DNA of 64,000 bases from Symbiodinium natans (lineage: Eukaryota; Sar; Dinophyceae; Suessiales; Symbiodiniaceae): assembly GCA_905221605.1 (NCBI GenBank), contig CAJNDS010001635.1, positions 1 through 64,000 on the forward strand, in the 5' to 3' direction. Position 1 is the stretch's first letter; each line of letters opens with the position of its first letter. The notes below the pieces were generated by a model that was given only the letters and a program-made list of their open reading frames with translations, did not search any database and was not told where the DNA came from. Below, piece by piece: positions 1 to 11,149 of this stretch. A program made the position numbers and the translations under genes.

Positions 1-92
1 TATATACATATACATATAAATACATATATATATATATACATTAACTTGTATGTATATATATATATAGATATATGCAGAAATGTATGTGATAC
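1..92. repeat. AT-rich TA/TACA microsatellite
   Basis: Alternating TATA, TACA and TGTA units fill the start of the window. It is simple sequence with no coding potential. Confidence 0.85.
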
Positions 93-1212
93 GCATTGAG
101 ATGGGCCCTCAACCAAAAGAGTGGGTACTGGGTACTTGATTAGGGCATACGGGAATGGTTCAGTCTTTCAAAGAGGGTGATGGGGGGATATGTGGATTGA
201 TCGAAAAGTTGCACCCCATTGGTGCTCTATGCGCTGAGGGCCTATAGGGCTTAGGGCCGTTTAGGGTTACTAGAATGGAGACCCCACTGAACCAACCTGC
301 GCATAGCGTGTTTCCAGCCGACCGCACGCTCTGGTGCGGCACCAGTCGGCGCATGTTTTGCTGGACGGTCCGAGCGATGGCTCGAAACCAAGAGGGCCTG
401 CATCACCGCATGCAGCTACCAAAAGCCCAACCCTGCCCAAATGCTAGGCCCACCAGTCTCTGAGCAGAGAAGGGGCTGCAGCATGGCTGCGAGTGTGCAT
501 ATTATGACTACGGAAGGGGGGGGGGAGGGTAGGGCCGGGTAGGGTAAGTTTAGGGCTTAGGGTCTCTTGTGGTATGAACCTGCGGCAGTACTGGCCCGTG
601 TACCAAGGGCACATGCATGCATGTACATGCGCGGCTGTTTCAAACTAGGGGTCCCTTTTGGTACCCTACGCTGCAAAGAACGTACTGCAATGACAATCAC
701 ACAAGGATCATGATTAGAACCTTAGAACAACGACCCCCCACCCCAAAGGTGCTGGCGGATGCGCCTGAAGACAAGCTTGCCCAAAACTACAATCGTCCAC
801 GGCTCCAAGCCCACCAAACAGGACCGAAAACACAAACACACCAAAAGCTAACCCCAAGCCAAAAACCCTAAACACTAAACCCTAAGCGGCAGCAAAATCC
901 GCGAGTCTTGCAACCCAATCGCACAACCCGTACTCAAACAGGGGGCGCCTTTTCTCTTTATAGTTAAGGCAACCTTAGTTATACTAAGCCCTCACCGCTG
1001 AATGCTGAAACCTAAATAAACCCTAAGCCCTTTCACAAGACCCAAGTTCGGGCCCCTGTAACTTTTTTCCTATCTAATCTTCGTACCCAAAGACCTTCCA
1101 GGGGATGAGATTGACGATTTAAGGATCAAGGCTGAGCCCGGAGGGTTAAGGGTTGATGATTGAAGGTTTAGGGCTCACTGCTTAGGGTTTAGCTTCTTAG
1201 GGTACAAGTAGT

Positions 1213-1345
1213 TTGCATGGTCCCTTAGTATGGGCCCTTGAAAGGGGGCCCCTTATAGACCCCTTACATACCCTTGTCAATCCAAGGGCCCATACTTCAG
1301 AACCCTTTTAAACGAGGCAAGGGACCATTTTAGGGCCCATGCACC
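1213..1345. mobile_element. MITE-like inverted-repeat element, family IV
   Basis: The arm AGTATGGGCCCTTGA at 1227-1241 pairs, with one mismatch, with TCCAAGGGCCCATACT at 1281-1296. An outer pair (GCATGGTCCCTTA near 1216; AAGGGACCATTTTAGGGCCCATGC ending near 1342) surrounds it. The internal CATACTTCAGAACCCTT recurs as CATGCTTCAGAACTCTT in the element at 42383-42494, so this is a family. No transposase is present, so any movement would be non-autonomous. Confidence 0.55.
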
Positions 1346-1349
1346 TACA

Positions 1350-1381
1350 GGGTTTAGGGTTTAGGGTTTAGGGTTTAGGGT
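1350..1381 (+). repeat. Telomere-like TTTAGGG array
   Basis: Between four and five perfect TTTAGGG copies lie directly next to the family IV element. Confidence 0.9.
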
Positions 1382-1865
1382 GCCCTTAGATAGCTTTTTG
1401 GGGGTTTGGGGCTTACTTTCCGCCCCTGCCGGCAGGTGTGTCCTTCTTTCGAAAGACATCCTCTGACTTCGCCTGCAAGCCACACGGCTTAGGGTTGAGG
1501 GTGCTTCGGGCGATATAGGGGAATTATCGGGTTGAGAACCTAAACCCTAAACCCTAAACCCTGGACCCTACGCCCTAAACCCTAAATTTAGCTTAAACCC
1601 TAAACCCTCATGTGTAGAAGGTTCAATGCCCTAAGGCTGTGGGGCGAGATTGTTCGAAGAATTGTTCGAAGAATTGCTTCAAGCTTGCGGGGCTTAGGGC
1701 TTGTGCGGCCTAATGGGTTTCGGATTTAGGAGATCGTGAGTTTTGGTTCAGGGCTGATCTGAACTGCGAATTCGGCACCCGCACCTTTGTAAAATGTCAG
1801 GAACCCTCAACCCCCAAAGCCCAGATTGGGGTTAGGGCCGATGGCGAGACTGGCTGAATAGAAGC

Positions 1866-1931
1866 CCCAAACCCTAAACCCTAAACCCTAAACCCTAAAC
1901 CCTAAACCCTAAACCCTAAACCCTAAACCCC
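1866..1931 (-). repeat. Telomere-like CCCTAAA array
   Basis: Nine near-perfect CCCTAAA copies read on the plus strand, so TTTAGGG on the minus strand. It is interstitial: unique-looking sequence flanks both sides. Confidence 0.92.
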
Positions 1932-2041
1932 GGCAACTGAGGAGTGAAGCAGAAAGCTCTCAACATGTTCAATCTGGTCATTGCTTGTAGGTTTCATGGG
2001 TACTTGGAAGTAGTAGTAAGGTACCTGCTGGCTGAATCTGA

Positions 2042-2131
2042 GTGGGGAATCAGGGGATGAGGTACACTATAGTCATCCCTTGAAGGGTATATACAGGGCC
2101 CTAATTCCCTCATTCCTAAGAACTAGGGGAG
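2042..2131. mobile_element. MITE-like inverted-repeat element, family III
   Basis: One end reads GGGGAATCAGGGGATGAGGTAC. The other reads CCCTAATTCCCTCATTCCTAAGAACTA. These are imperfect reverse complements, and the same ends recur at 12733-12834 and 41860-41985. Confidence 0.5.
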
Positions 2132-2850
2132 TAAGGCAACTGCAGTGTGGTTCTCACTTTTTGTTTTTCTGACAAGGTACACGGGAATAACCTTAAAGTG
2201 AAGGCAAATTTCAACCCCAAACAAGTGAAGCAACACAGCTCTCACAAAGTAAAGCTTTCACTGAGGAGCGTTTGCGGGTAGGAACTCAACAGGCTCACCC
2301 TTAACTGCGGTTGGTATAGCAAGGGTCCCTCTAACCCCTCAACCCGAGCCCTAGACCCCGCAGAGAGTAGGGTAGAGGTACATATAGAGACCTACTCTAG
2401 ATATACCCCTGCAAGCCTGGATTTATGTTACTTCTTTGGGGGCGGTTGGGCTTGGATGCTTTGGGTATTCTTAGTTCAACCCTCAGCCCTACAGACTCTC
2501 AGCCCGAAACCGCAGCCTCAAGGCATTTGGGGCTCTGACCACCGTGTGCTTCAGAACGCCTAGAACATGAAAGACGGAAGACTTGGCGCAGCAACTTGAG
2601 ATCGTGGGGAGCCCTGCTGGTGTGACTTCCCCCCCACCAGTCATGGAGTCAGCAGCCCGAAACTCCGGATCACCTTTGAACTTTTGTACCCTAAAGCTTA
2701 GGGGTTTAGTGGGTTAGGATTTTGCAGTTTGGGGTTTAGGGTTCAGGGTTTAGGGTTGCCCAGCAACATCGCCCTTCCCGAGGAGAGATTTGAAGGGATG
2801 CGTGCCTAAAGCTTGTAAACCCTAAGCCCTGGCATAAATTCCAAAGTCAG

Positions 2851-2943
2851 GTGACACCGGGCTCGTGGACCGTTTGCTCTACAACATACACATCCTGTGA
2901 CCTACGACTATGCCCCAGTTCTGGTACTTTATATACCCTTTAG
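2851..2943 (+). CDS. Possible Sushi-like module exon (parts A+B)
   Basis: After the acceptor AAAGTCAG| the frame reads CSTTYTSCDLRLC, then PSSGTLY, up to a stop at 2944. The Cys spacing C-x6-C-x4-C matches the A+B consensus NC..xTTGxxCxxxC seen downstream, but the Gly-Tyr pair is lost. It would be the first recognisable module piece in the window. Being short, and open partly by chance, it is only a candidate. Confidence 0.35.
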   Translation: MTPGSWTVCSTTYTSCDLRLCPSSGTLYTL

Positions 2944-3133
2944 CCCCTAAACCCTAAACCCAACTACTAGGATGAGCCTGAGGAACCCGAAAACAAAACA
3001 TCAGAGTGGCGATGGCCTTTTGAGACGTATGTTGGGCTTCTAAACCCTAATTCCTAAACCCTAGACGCTAGACCCTAAACCCTAAACCCTAGACCTTTTG
3101 GAACGTCTGCGAAAGCCGATCCAGGAGGATCAA

Positions 3134-3213
3134 GGTGAGTCCTGCGCGGCCGCGTGTGGCGCAGCACTCGATCGCAGCCCCCAGGCTCGTGGCATCGGCT
3201 GTCAAGGACCTGG
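3134..3213 (+). CDS. Sushi-like module exon, part B
   Basis: After ATCAAG| the frame reads GESCAAACGAALDRS and then GIGC. The GESC...C start equals that of the better exons at 24994 (GEACTVTC), 20787 (GETCTAGC) and 54608 (DESCTVSC). It starts in phase 1 (G|GT). A long TTTAGGG array follows at once, as after several other exons. The bases GTGAGT at the start could also be read as a donor, which lowers confidence. Confidence 0.5.
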
Positions 3214-3214
3214 A

Positions 3215-3302
3215 GGTTTAGGGTTTAGGGTTTAGGGTTTAGGGTTTGGGGTTTAGGGTTTAGGGTTTAGGGTTTAGGGTTTAGGGTTTAGGGTTTAGGG
3301 TT
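3215..3302 (+). repeat. Telomere-like TTTAGGG array (longest in window)
   Basis: About twelve TTTAGGG units, one with a G substitution, run directly from the end of a part B exon into a family II element. Confidence 0.95.
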
Positions 3303-4129
3303 CCGGAGATAGGGGGGTACCCTTTCTGGGATTCTTTGAAAAGGACTTGTAGTATTTGGGGGTACATAAGGGGTACCCTATGTTCGGAAATCCCCACCTG
3401 CAGGTCATGTCCCAGAGGAGCTGTACAGCCTTCTCCCACTGGAAGGCCTTGCAGCAGGACTCGATGGCGGCATTGAAGGAGAGGCGGTTGGGGGTCAATG
3501 CCCGCCTCTCGATCTGCGACAGCAGCTCCAGGGCAACTTGCCATCGGCTTGCTTTCTCGCAGGCACCGATGCATGCAGTGAGCGTCACGATGTTGGGGCT
3601 CATCTTCCCAGCCATTCCGGACAGAACGTTCAACGCCTGGTGCCATTGCCCACACTTCTCGCAGGCGCTAATGGCGGAGCTGCACGCAACAACGTCGACT
3701 CGTACTGCTGCCTCCATCCTGCGAAACATGCACAAGGCTTGATGCCACAACATCGCCTTCTCGCCGGCGCTGACGGTTGCGCTGTAGATGATCACGTCAG
3801 GCAGGGCCGAGGCCCTGACCATGCGAGCCAAAAGGCACAGGGCAACACGCCACTCACTCGAAATCTCACAGGCGCTGATGGCCGAGCCATAGGTGACTTG
3901 ATTGGAATCAGCCCGGCTCTCAGGTAGCTTGTCGAGGAGGACTACGGACAGCTCCCACTGGCCGCTCTTCTCGCTGGCGCCAATAGCTGCACTGTAGCTG
4001 ATCCTGTTTGCATGCATGCTTGAAGCCCTCATCTGCCTCAAAACCTGGAATGCCAGGGGCCAGCGCTTGCCCTTCTCGCAAGCGCTGATGCTGGCACTCA
4101 GAGTGATGCTATTGGGACGGAGCCCACTC
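3295..4129 (-). CDS. PPR protein, 3' exon (seven PPR repeats)
   Basis: This frame encodes seven consecutive 34-35-residue pentatricopeptide repeats of the form 'N.I.YSAAISACEK..QW..AL.LL..M'. Clear blocks include SITLSASISACEKGKRW, VTYGSAISACEISSEW and VACSSAISACEKCGQW. PPR proteins are helical-repeat RNA binders that process or edit organellar RNA, usually in plastids or mitochondria; the target here is unknown. The exon begins after a minus-strand acceptor CTAG|G at 4129, with GLRPNSIT completing a repeat from the previous exon. The last 30 or so residues (from GYPLCTPKYY) are encoded by a family II repeat element and TTTAGGG repeats, so the native C-terminus is probably lost or replaced. 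It lies antisense within the module-gene territory. Confidence 0.85.
3301..3390. mobile_element. MITE-like element, family II (in PPR 3' end)
   Basis: The ends TTCCGGAnATAGGGGGGTACCCTTT and AAGGGGTACCCTATGTTCGGAAA are inverted copies around a core of about 40 bp. Similar elements lie at 55633, 55812, 56976, 59500 and 61211. It supplies the last codons of the PPR reading frame. Confidence 0.6.
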
Positions 4130-4231
4130 CTAGTTCATGGTTGGGATAGAGTTGAAATTTTAAATCCTACATCCCTTATTGGGTTTAAGCACCCTTAAAA
4201 ATGTAAAATGTCACCCAACTGTGACAAAGAC

Positions 4232-4363
4232 TCTGTCGGCACTTCTCCACTAAGGCGGCCGAAAGCTGCCATTTGGCGTCCTTGCCACAGGTGCTTACCC
4301 CAATGCTGTAGGCAATCTGATCAGGTAGGAGCAAGGCCTGCTGCATCTCTGAAAGGAGCCAAA
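4232..4363 (-). CDS. PPR protein, middle exon
   Basis: The frame reads LLSEMQQALLLPDQIAYSIG, then VSTCGKDAKWQLSAALVEK, a PPR unit that follows the 'PDQI.YS...S.C.K...W..A' pattern. An AT-richer intron of about 100 bp separates it from the seven-repeat exon at 4129. Both borders are approximate, as no single donor/acceptor pair is decisive by eye. Confidence 0.6.
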
Positions 4364-4488
4364 CCTCTACTGAGCTTGGAACCCCAGCAAAAAATGATAA
4401 ATTGTTGCTGTTCCTTCGGAATTCTAGTACCCAAGAACTCAAAAAAACAATTCCAACTACACCTAAGAAACGCCTTGAAGCCATCCTC

Positions 4489-4660
4489 CCACTCGCTGGC
4501 AGGCGCTGCCGGCGGCGCCATAAGTGATCTGATCCGGCTGGAGCCCTGCGGCAGGCACAGCCGCCCTTATGACCTCAAAGGCGGCCTCCCAGCGCAGCAG
4601 CCGGGCGAGGCTCGCGATCTCAAGGTTCTGTTGAAGGAGCCCTTTGCAAGGGCCTTCAAG
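4489..4660 (-). CDS. PPR protein, upstream exon
   Basis: The frame contains LLRWEAAFEVIRAAVPAAGL, then QPDQITYGAAGSACQRVGGW, one full PPR unit and the start of the next. It reads in the same direction as the two exons downstream, and the W..A..V and PDQITYGAA..AC signatures match theirs. The open frame reaches 4723 but I see no clear PPR pattern there. The true 5' end is not identified. Confidence 0.6.
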
Positions 4661-4837
4661 TCCCATCTGGCCACACACTCCATCGGCCCAGGATGCCTGA
4701 TGACCCCAACATTGCCCGGGCAAGCAGCGGTTTCACCGGCTCTTCGGTGGCTCCCCTTACACACTCAGCCTCTGGCTTTCTGTTGCCCACACATCGGGAT
4801 GTCTAGCCGAGGTCAGTGGGACGAACCCTCAAAACCC

Positions 4838-4874
4838 ACCCTAAACCCTAAACCCCTAAACCCTAAACCTTAAG
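4838..4874 (-). repeat. Telomere-like CCCTAAA array
   Basis: About five CCCTAAA-type units, some with an extra C, sit just upstream of the PPR gene's 5' side. Confidence 0.85.
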
Positions 4875-4992
4875 CCCTAACCACTGAGCCCTGCAGCCGT
4901 AGAGGTTGCAGCCGCCGGCACAGCCGTGTTCCCAGCCATCTCCATATGCGTGCGCTCCAGCTCTTCCAGCTACTCTCCGGAGCCGAGAGAAG

Positions 4993-5072
4993 AGTTTAGG
5001 GTTTAGGGTTTAGGGTTTAGGGCTTAGGGTTTAGGGTTGAGGGTTGAGGGTTTAGGGTTTAGGGTTTAGGGT
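4993..5072 (+). repeat. Telomere-like TTTAGGG array
   Basis: Eleven or so TTTAGGG units with three variants (GGGCTTAGGG, GTTGAGG). It lies only about 120 bp from a CCCTAAA array of opposite orientation. Confidence 0.9.
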
Positions 5073-5129
5073 CACCGCAAGGGGAACCCCCCAAACTCCA
5101 CAATAGTCAAAGGGCTGGAGCATGAAATA

Positions 5130-5261
5130 AGCCCGAGTGCTATATCAGTCTGCGCCCGATGCTCTGAACCCCAAACTGATTCTGCATCATGTGGGAGTGA
5201 ATGCGTGTGTGCTGGAACGCCTGAATTCACCGCAAGTATGTACGGCCGGCAACGAGAATTT
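5130..5261 (+). CDS. Sushi-like module exon (parts A+B)
   Basis: The frame reads VCARCSEPQTD, then SASCGSECVCAGTPEFTAS, ending at TGA 5262. The C..C.....D..SC..EC.CAG arrangement fits an A+B piece like GASCYAVCWRG at 50919. There is no obvious acceptor, so the start is arbitrary within the open frame. Confidence 0.45.
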
Positions 5262-5490
5262 TGAAACAGACCCACAAGTCACCAAAGCTTTCGAACTCTA
5301 ACTCAACTCACATTGAAGACACGAAAAACTAAACCCTAAACCCTAAGCCCTAAGCCGTACACCCATCCAAAGCTGGCTGACCTGCGTTAACCGCGCGCCG
5401 GCAGCGAGCTGCAGCGCCAAAGTTGCAAATACCAGACGCCTTAGGGCTTCAGGCCCTCAACCAAGGACCTGCACCCCGAAGTCCATATTG

Positions 5491-7402
5491 AACCACACAC
5501 AACCACACACAACCCACACAACCACAACACAACCACACACAACCACACACAACCACACACAACCACACACAACCACACACAACCACACCAACCACACACA
5601 ACCCCACCCAACCACACACACCACACACAACCACACACAACCACACACAACCACCAACACCACAACCACCACACACAACCACACACAACCACACACAACC
5701 ACACACAACCACACACAACCACACACAACCACACACAACCACACACAACCACACACAACCACACACAACCACACACAACCACACACAACCACACACAACC
5801 ACACACAACCACACACAACCACACACAACCACACACACCCACACACAACCACACACAACCACACACAACCACACACAACCACACACAACCACACACAACC
5901 ACACACAACCACACACAACCACACACAACCACACACAACCACACACAACCACACACAACCACACACAACCACACACAACCACACACAACCACACACAACC
6001 CCACACAACCACACACAACCACACACAACCACACACAACCACACACAACCACACACAACCACACACAACCACACACAACCACACACAACCACACACAACC
6101 ACACACAACCACACACAACCACACACAACCACACACAACCACACACAACCACACACAACCACCCACAACCACACACAACCACACACAACCACACACAACC
6201 ACACACAACCACACACAACCACACACAACCACACACAACCACACACAACCCCACACAACCACACACAACCACACACAACCACACACAACCACACACAACC
6301 ACACACAACCACACACAACCACACACAACCACACACACCCACACACAACCACACACAACCACACACAACCACACACAACCACACACAACCACACACAACC
6401 ACACACAACCACACACAACCACACACAACCACACACAACCACACACAACCACACACAACCACACACAACCACACACAACCACACACAACCACACACATCC
6501 ACACACAACCACACACAACCACACACAACCACACACAACCACACACAACCACACACAACCACACACAACCACACACAACCACACACAACCACACACAACC
6601 CCACACAACCACACACAACCACACACAACCACACACAACCACACACAACCACACACAACCACACACAACAACCACACACACACCACACAACCACAACACC
6701 ACACAACCACACAACCACACAACCACACAACCACACACACCACACAACCACCACACACCACACAACCACACAACCACACAACCACACAACCACACAACCA
6801 CACAACCACACAACCACACAACCACACAACCACACAACCACACAACCACACAACCACACAACCACACAACCACACAACCACACAACCCCACAACCGCACA
6901 ACCGCACAACCACACAACCGCACAACCGCACAACCGCACAACCGCACAACCGCACAACCGCACAACCGCACAACCGCACAACCGCACAACCGCACAACCA
7001 CACAACCACACAACCACACAACCACACAAACAAACACACACACACACAACCACACAACCACACAACCACACACAACCACACAACCACACACAACCACACA
7101 ACCACACACAACCACACAACCCCACACAACCACACAACCCCACACAACCACACAACCACACACAACCACACACAACCACACAACCACACACAACCACACA
7201 CAACCACACAACCACACACAACCACACAACCACACAAAACCACACAACCACACAAAACCACACAACCACACAAAACCACACAACCACACAACCACACAAC
7301 CACACAACCACACAACCACACAACCACACAACCACACAACCACACAACCACACAACCACACAACCACACAACCACACAACCACACACCCACACACACACA
7401 CA

Positions 7403-7433
<31 letters not shown>

Positions 7434-7473
7434 CCACACCCACACCCACACCCACACACACACACACACACCA
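5491..7473. repeat. 2-kb CA-rich satellite (10-bp and 8-bp units)
   Basis: From about 5500 to 6668 the unit is ACCACACACA (10 bp), over 100 copies with scattered single-base variants. From about 6700 to 7380 the unit is mostly ACCACACA (8 bp), including an ACCGCACA subtype block at 6893-6997 and mixed 8/10-bp stretches. It ends in (CA)n and (CCCACA)n at 7385-7473. Because it lacks stop codons, it gives long open frames on both strands (poly HNHTQPHTT, or VCGCVWLCVV on the minus strand). These are not genes. Confidence 0.97.
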
Positions 7474-7887
7474 ACCACTCTCTGAAAGCCGAAACCCTGA
7501 AACCCTAAAACCCTGCAGGCGCTCTGCGAGGCTGCGAGTTGGGTCACCACTGAGTACTTTGCTGGGGCCCTGGCTCCGGTTTCTTCTCAGGGTTTGGGTT
7601 TTTTTCTTAGAGTTGAGGGTTTGGGGTTTGGGGTTTGGGGTTTGGGGCTCAAAAGGATTTAGGGGCCGCCTTCGCAGGTGAGCTGGGATGCAAAAAGGGT
7701 CAAAGGGGCTTGAGGATTTTTAGGACATATGGGAGGTCGGACTGGGGGCTCCACCAACTGATATCTCAGGTCTTCACCGACACGTATCACATCGTCTCGG
7801 GGCCCTCCTACGTCTTGGTAGATGAGGGGGGTGGCGCCCTTAGACATGTGATGGTGGACTGCAAAAGCTTCGGTTGCGGGTTGATTG

Positions 7888-7983
7888 TTGGGATGTTCCC
7901 CCTTTTCTGACAGTCCTTAATAGGGATTATAGCACCCCCGGCCTAGCGATTAAGGACTGCTAGTATAAGGAGGACCATCCCAA
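7888..7983. mobile_element. MITE-like inverted-repeat element, family I
   Basis: It starts TTGGGATGTTCCCCCTT and ends AAGGAGGACCATCCCAA. Inner arms CAGTCCTTAAT and ATTAAGGACTG pair perfectly. Total length is 96 bp. Copies at 14484 and 32408, plus a decayed one at 41253, share the ends and length. Confidence 0.75.
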
Positions 7984-8156
7984 TTTGTGAGTTCCTTGTG
8001 GAGGCTTTGATACAGATCCTACGAGAAAAGGCCTTAGTGGAGAGCATGCCCGGTTAAGTTAAGGTCAAGGGACTAAAGGAGGGACCCTTACAAGGGACCT
8101 TAGGGCATATTTAGGGGCTACTTCGGTATATAGGGACGATAGGGACTATATAAGGT

Positions 8157-8188
<32 letters not shown>

Positions 8189-8190
8189 GT
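8157..8190. repeat. (AC)n(AT)n microsatellite
   Basis: An ACAC run passes directly into ATAT. Confidence 0.9.
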
Positions 8191-8276
8191 GCGACCACTT
8201 TTATTACGTTGTAGGAGGTTTCTTGTGGCGGAGATAAAAGCCGACGTTCATGCTCAAAGCCTCGCAAAGCGAGAGG

Positions 8277-8294
8277 CCCCCCCCCCCCCCCCAA
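8277..8294. repeat. Poly-C run (18 C)
   Basis: Eighteen consecutive C followed by AAAA. It is one of several C or G homopolymers near 20 nt in the window. Confidence 0.95.
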
Positions 8295-8873
8295 AAGCGA
8301 TACCCTCAACCTTGAATTTAGAAGTCGTTCTGCAACAATGTCATGATCTCGTGGTTGGGTCTTATTCCAGAGCGATACTCAAACCGATACCCCTACAATA
8401 CCCATATGGCCACCCGAAGAGCTGGGCAAAAACCCTCGCCCAGGTTGAGGGTTCGAAGTGTAGGATTTGGATTTCTGATTCGAGCAGCGAGAGCTCTAGC
8501 TCCTAGAAACGGAGCACTCTCACTCTTTCGTCTACAGATCCTAAAGATCGAAAGGAAACGCGTTTAGGAATTCAGGTGTATTTAGGGGAGGGTTCCAGGT
8601 TTAGGATCTCATAAGCGACCTTATGAGCAGTAAAGCGATAGGTTTTCGTAGTAGCATTGAGTCAAAGTCCCCAGAAAGCGATAAGGCCCCCCCCAAAGCG
8701 ATACCCCACGAATTTTTAACTAGCAGTTGCACAAGATTTTTTGCGGCTGCTCGTATATGTATATATATGTATATGTATATTTATTTATTGATTTATTTTT
8801 CTAATTATATTTATTTTAGGGAGGTTATGTGTGGGTTTCTGAGACAGTTGCCACTGCGCCTCCGGATCTTCAG

Positions 8874-8950
8874 GATTCCCTGTCCTGCCGTACATTCACC
8901 GGGACTCCAGCTACTGCCAGGAGCGTGTGGAGCCGCGCGGGAAGCATCTG
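8874..8950 (+). CDS. Possible module exon, part B
   Basis: After the acceptor TCTTCAG| the frame reads DSLSCRTFTGTPATA and stays open until it hits TTTAGGG repeats. SLSC plus a GTPATA block resembles the start of part B, but the second Cys is absent. The adjoining telomere-like array is a feature shared with better exons. Confidence 0.35.
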
Positions 8951-8988
8951 GGTTTAGGGTTTAGGGTTTAAGGTTTAGGGTTTAGGGT
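8951..8988 (+). repeat. Telomere-like TTTAGGG array
   Basis: Five units, one changed to TTTAAGG, adjoin the end of the open frame at 8950. Confidence 0.9.
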
Positions 8989-11149
8989 GCATGATGTCGC
9001 CTGAACAACCTCGCTCACAGGCAAGCTACCACAGGAGCCCTGAAGCAAAAGGGTTTAGGGTTTAGGGGAGAAGCCGTGGTTGTCGGAGTCATCGAAGCTG
9101 AGCCTCGGGTCGCACGTGAATCCCCAACGATCTGGTTGTTGTGTTTTGGGGGCTTACGTTTCAGGATGTTCTGAGTTCCTGCGAGTGCCTGGCTAGAAAG
9201 CCTTATACCTGTGAGAAGAATACAGGCAAGAACTCGTGAAGGTTTGCTGTAGCATGAGACGGGACTCTACCTAGGGAGCCCAGTTAAAAAAACATAATGA
9301 CTTCTTTCAAAGCTGATGTCCCTGCCTGCAGATTTGCGTCCTTGTAGCAAACTGTTTGCTGTAGTAGAGGCCCTTAGTTACCTGTTGGAATCCTCACAAG
9401 CCCTCCCCTGATGATGGCCGATCGAAACTTGAAGAGCCGAAGCACAGGTGTGTGAAATCGCTGGATCAAGCAGAGGCGCTGTTTGGCGTTACGTTGAAGC
9501 GTGGCCGCAGCACATGAATTCAGCTACGACATGGATAGTTCTCTGAATTATGCTCCCTTTGGCAGGTTCCTGTTTTGAAACGGAGTATATACCTGGAAAT
9601 GGACCATGCTGCCCAAGTATCTTCGCTGGCTTGTCAAAGGGTGAACGTTGAATCAGCCCCCGGCCCCCGAAACCGAACTATAACACACACGCTGGCGTCA
9701 CTGACACATCCTCGAGCCTTCAACGGAACTTGCTTGGAGGTTCATGGGCCAGCGCATCAGTGTGTAGGGTTGCATCAGCCTAATGCCTATCTACTCCTAT
9801 CTACTCTTTCATCTCTGAAAAAGTCTGGAACCCATCAAACTGAAGTCCGAGGAACTACCACCACGTCGGGGCCCGAGTCTATCATTGGGATGAGGGCTTT
9901 TATCGGTCGATTGCTGAAACCACCTCACTTCGGTTTCGGCAGTTCCCTATAAACCTAAGCCGACTTAAGAGTATCCGTGCGGCTTCAGTGAGCCGATTTG
10001 TGCAGCGTGACAGTTCAACTTTGGGCTGGGGGGAGGGGTGGGCTGGGCTGGCTGGGTAAGACGTAGCTTAGGTGGCCACCCGCCGACTGCATGGTGGTTT
10101 GAAGTGGGCAAGCCCCACTTTGGTTCGCGGTATAGGGCTTCGGGTCTGAAGCAAAACAAGGGGGCGGCAAAAGCTGCTTATGTCGAGTGGCCCCAAGTCC
10201 GGGCGAAGTGGCAAGCCTGTTGCGAAAAGGGTGTAGGGTTTAGGGCTTAGGGCTTAGGGTTTAGTGTTTAGGTATATTCCCTATTCCCTACCTAGTGTAG
10301 TGGCTTCGCAATCTGAAGACCTGATCAGGACCTCTTTGAGACGGTCTTTCTCAAAAATGCCACCCTTGAGTTTTGCAACGCATGGGCCCTCTGGCGTCAA
10401 GAAGGGTTTAGGGGTTTAGGGTCTAGGGTTTAGGGTGTAGACTTAAGGGTTTAGGGTTTTAGGCTTAGGGTTTGGGGTTGCCCCGAACACGAAGCCCTGA
10501 ACAAGCCAATGACAAACAGTGTCAGAAGATAATTGCAGTGACAACGGAAAGTCCCGGACGTACGGATCCCAACTCTAGTGCACCAGGAAAGTTCGGCTTG
10601 AGATGCTTTATTTATATACATATGTGAGGTGTTTTTTGGGGATTCACGGGGGGGTCTAACGCTTTTGTTGGACGATAAGTTGCAAGCGAGGTTTCGAGTT
10701 CTGGAGTTCGGGTGCAGGGGGTTCGGGAAAAAGCCCTGCTTTCCACGGGGTTCAGGGTTTGGGTTCGCATGTCGCGTTCACATGTTCAGCCGCATGATCG
10801 AAACTCATGTTCGAGCTTGCCTTTGCGAATCAATGGGGCAGGGCGCCAACAACCAGTCATAAACTGAGCTTTGCTTTTTGCTTTCACTTCCTTCCTGACT
10901 CCGTGCACGCTCGCTCTTCAAACGCCCCCAACAGTCCAAAGTAGTTCTGCTGCAGTTCGATGCCACGCTCAGCCTGCCATCATTCAAGGACAGCCCGCGA
11001 TTATCAGCAGTTTGCAGGTTGGGGGTTGATTTGCAGCCGAGAATTCATTTTGTGGACTTGTTCTGCCTACGTCCCGGTACTCAGTGGCAAGAAAAAGCCC
11101 CCACACTAAACGAGTGGCCTATCCGGACAAGTTTGAGCTTGCCGGGCAG
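8989..11149. other. Intron-like DNA without recognised exons
   Basis: There are scattered TTTAGGG units (9050, 10235-10270, 10405-10475), and 9540-9960 has a GC-balanced open frame without any family signature that I recognise. No module piece was found. Confidence 0.45.

Larger units (their letters stand above)
93..2850. other. Intergenic or intronic DNA with telomere-like repeats
   Basis: I see no convincing coding sequence here. The stretch holds single and short-array TTTAGGG/CCCTAAA units and two inverted-repeat elements, listed separately. A fragment near 275-300 (TAG|AATGGAGACC, then ...EPTC) resembles the end of a part C module but is too short to call. Confidence 0.5.
7474..8873. 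other. Intron-like DNA without recognised exons
   Basis: It holds degenerate TTTGGGG/TTTAGGG units at 7619-7650, one copy of the GGATGCAAAAAGGG motif (7687-7700), a family I element, an AC/AT microsatellite and an 18-C run. No module piece or other gene was recognised. Confidence 0.5.

Noticed and set aside
5491-7473. CRISPR-like array
   Set aside because: There are no spacers; the units are contiguous and low complexity.
5441-7550. Open frames of 665-697 codons on both strands
   Set aside because: They are produced by the stop-free CA-rich satellite and contain only short-period repeats.
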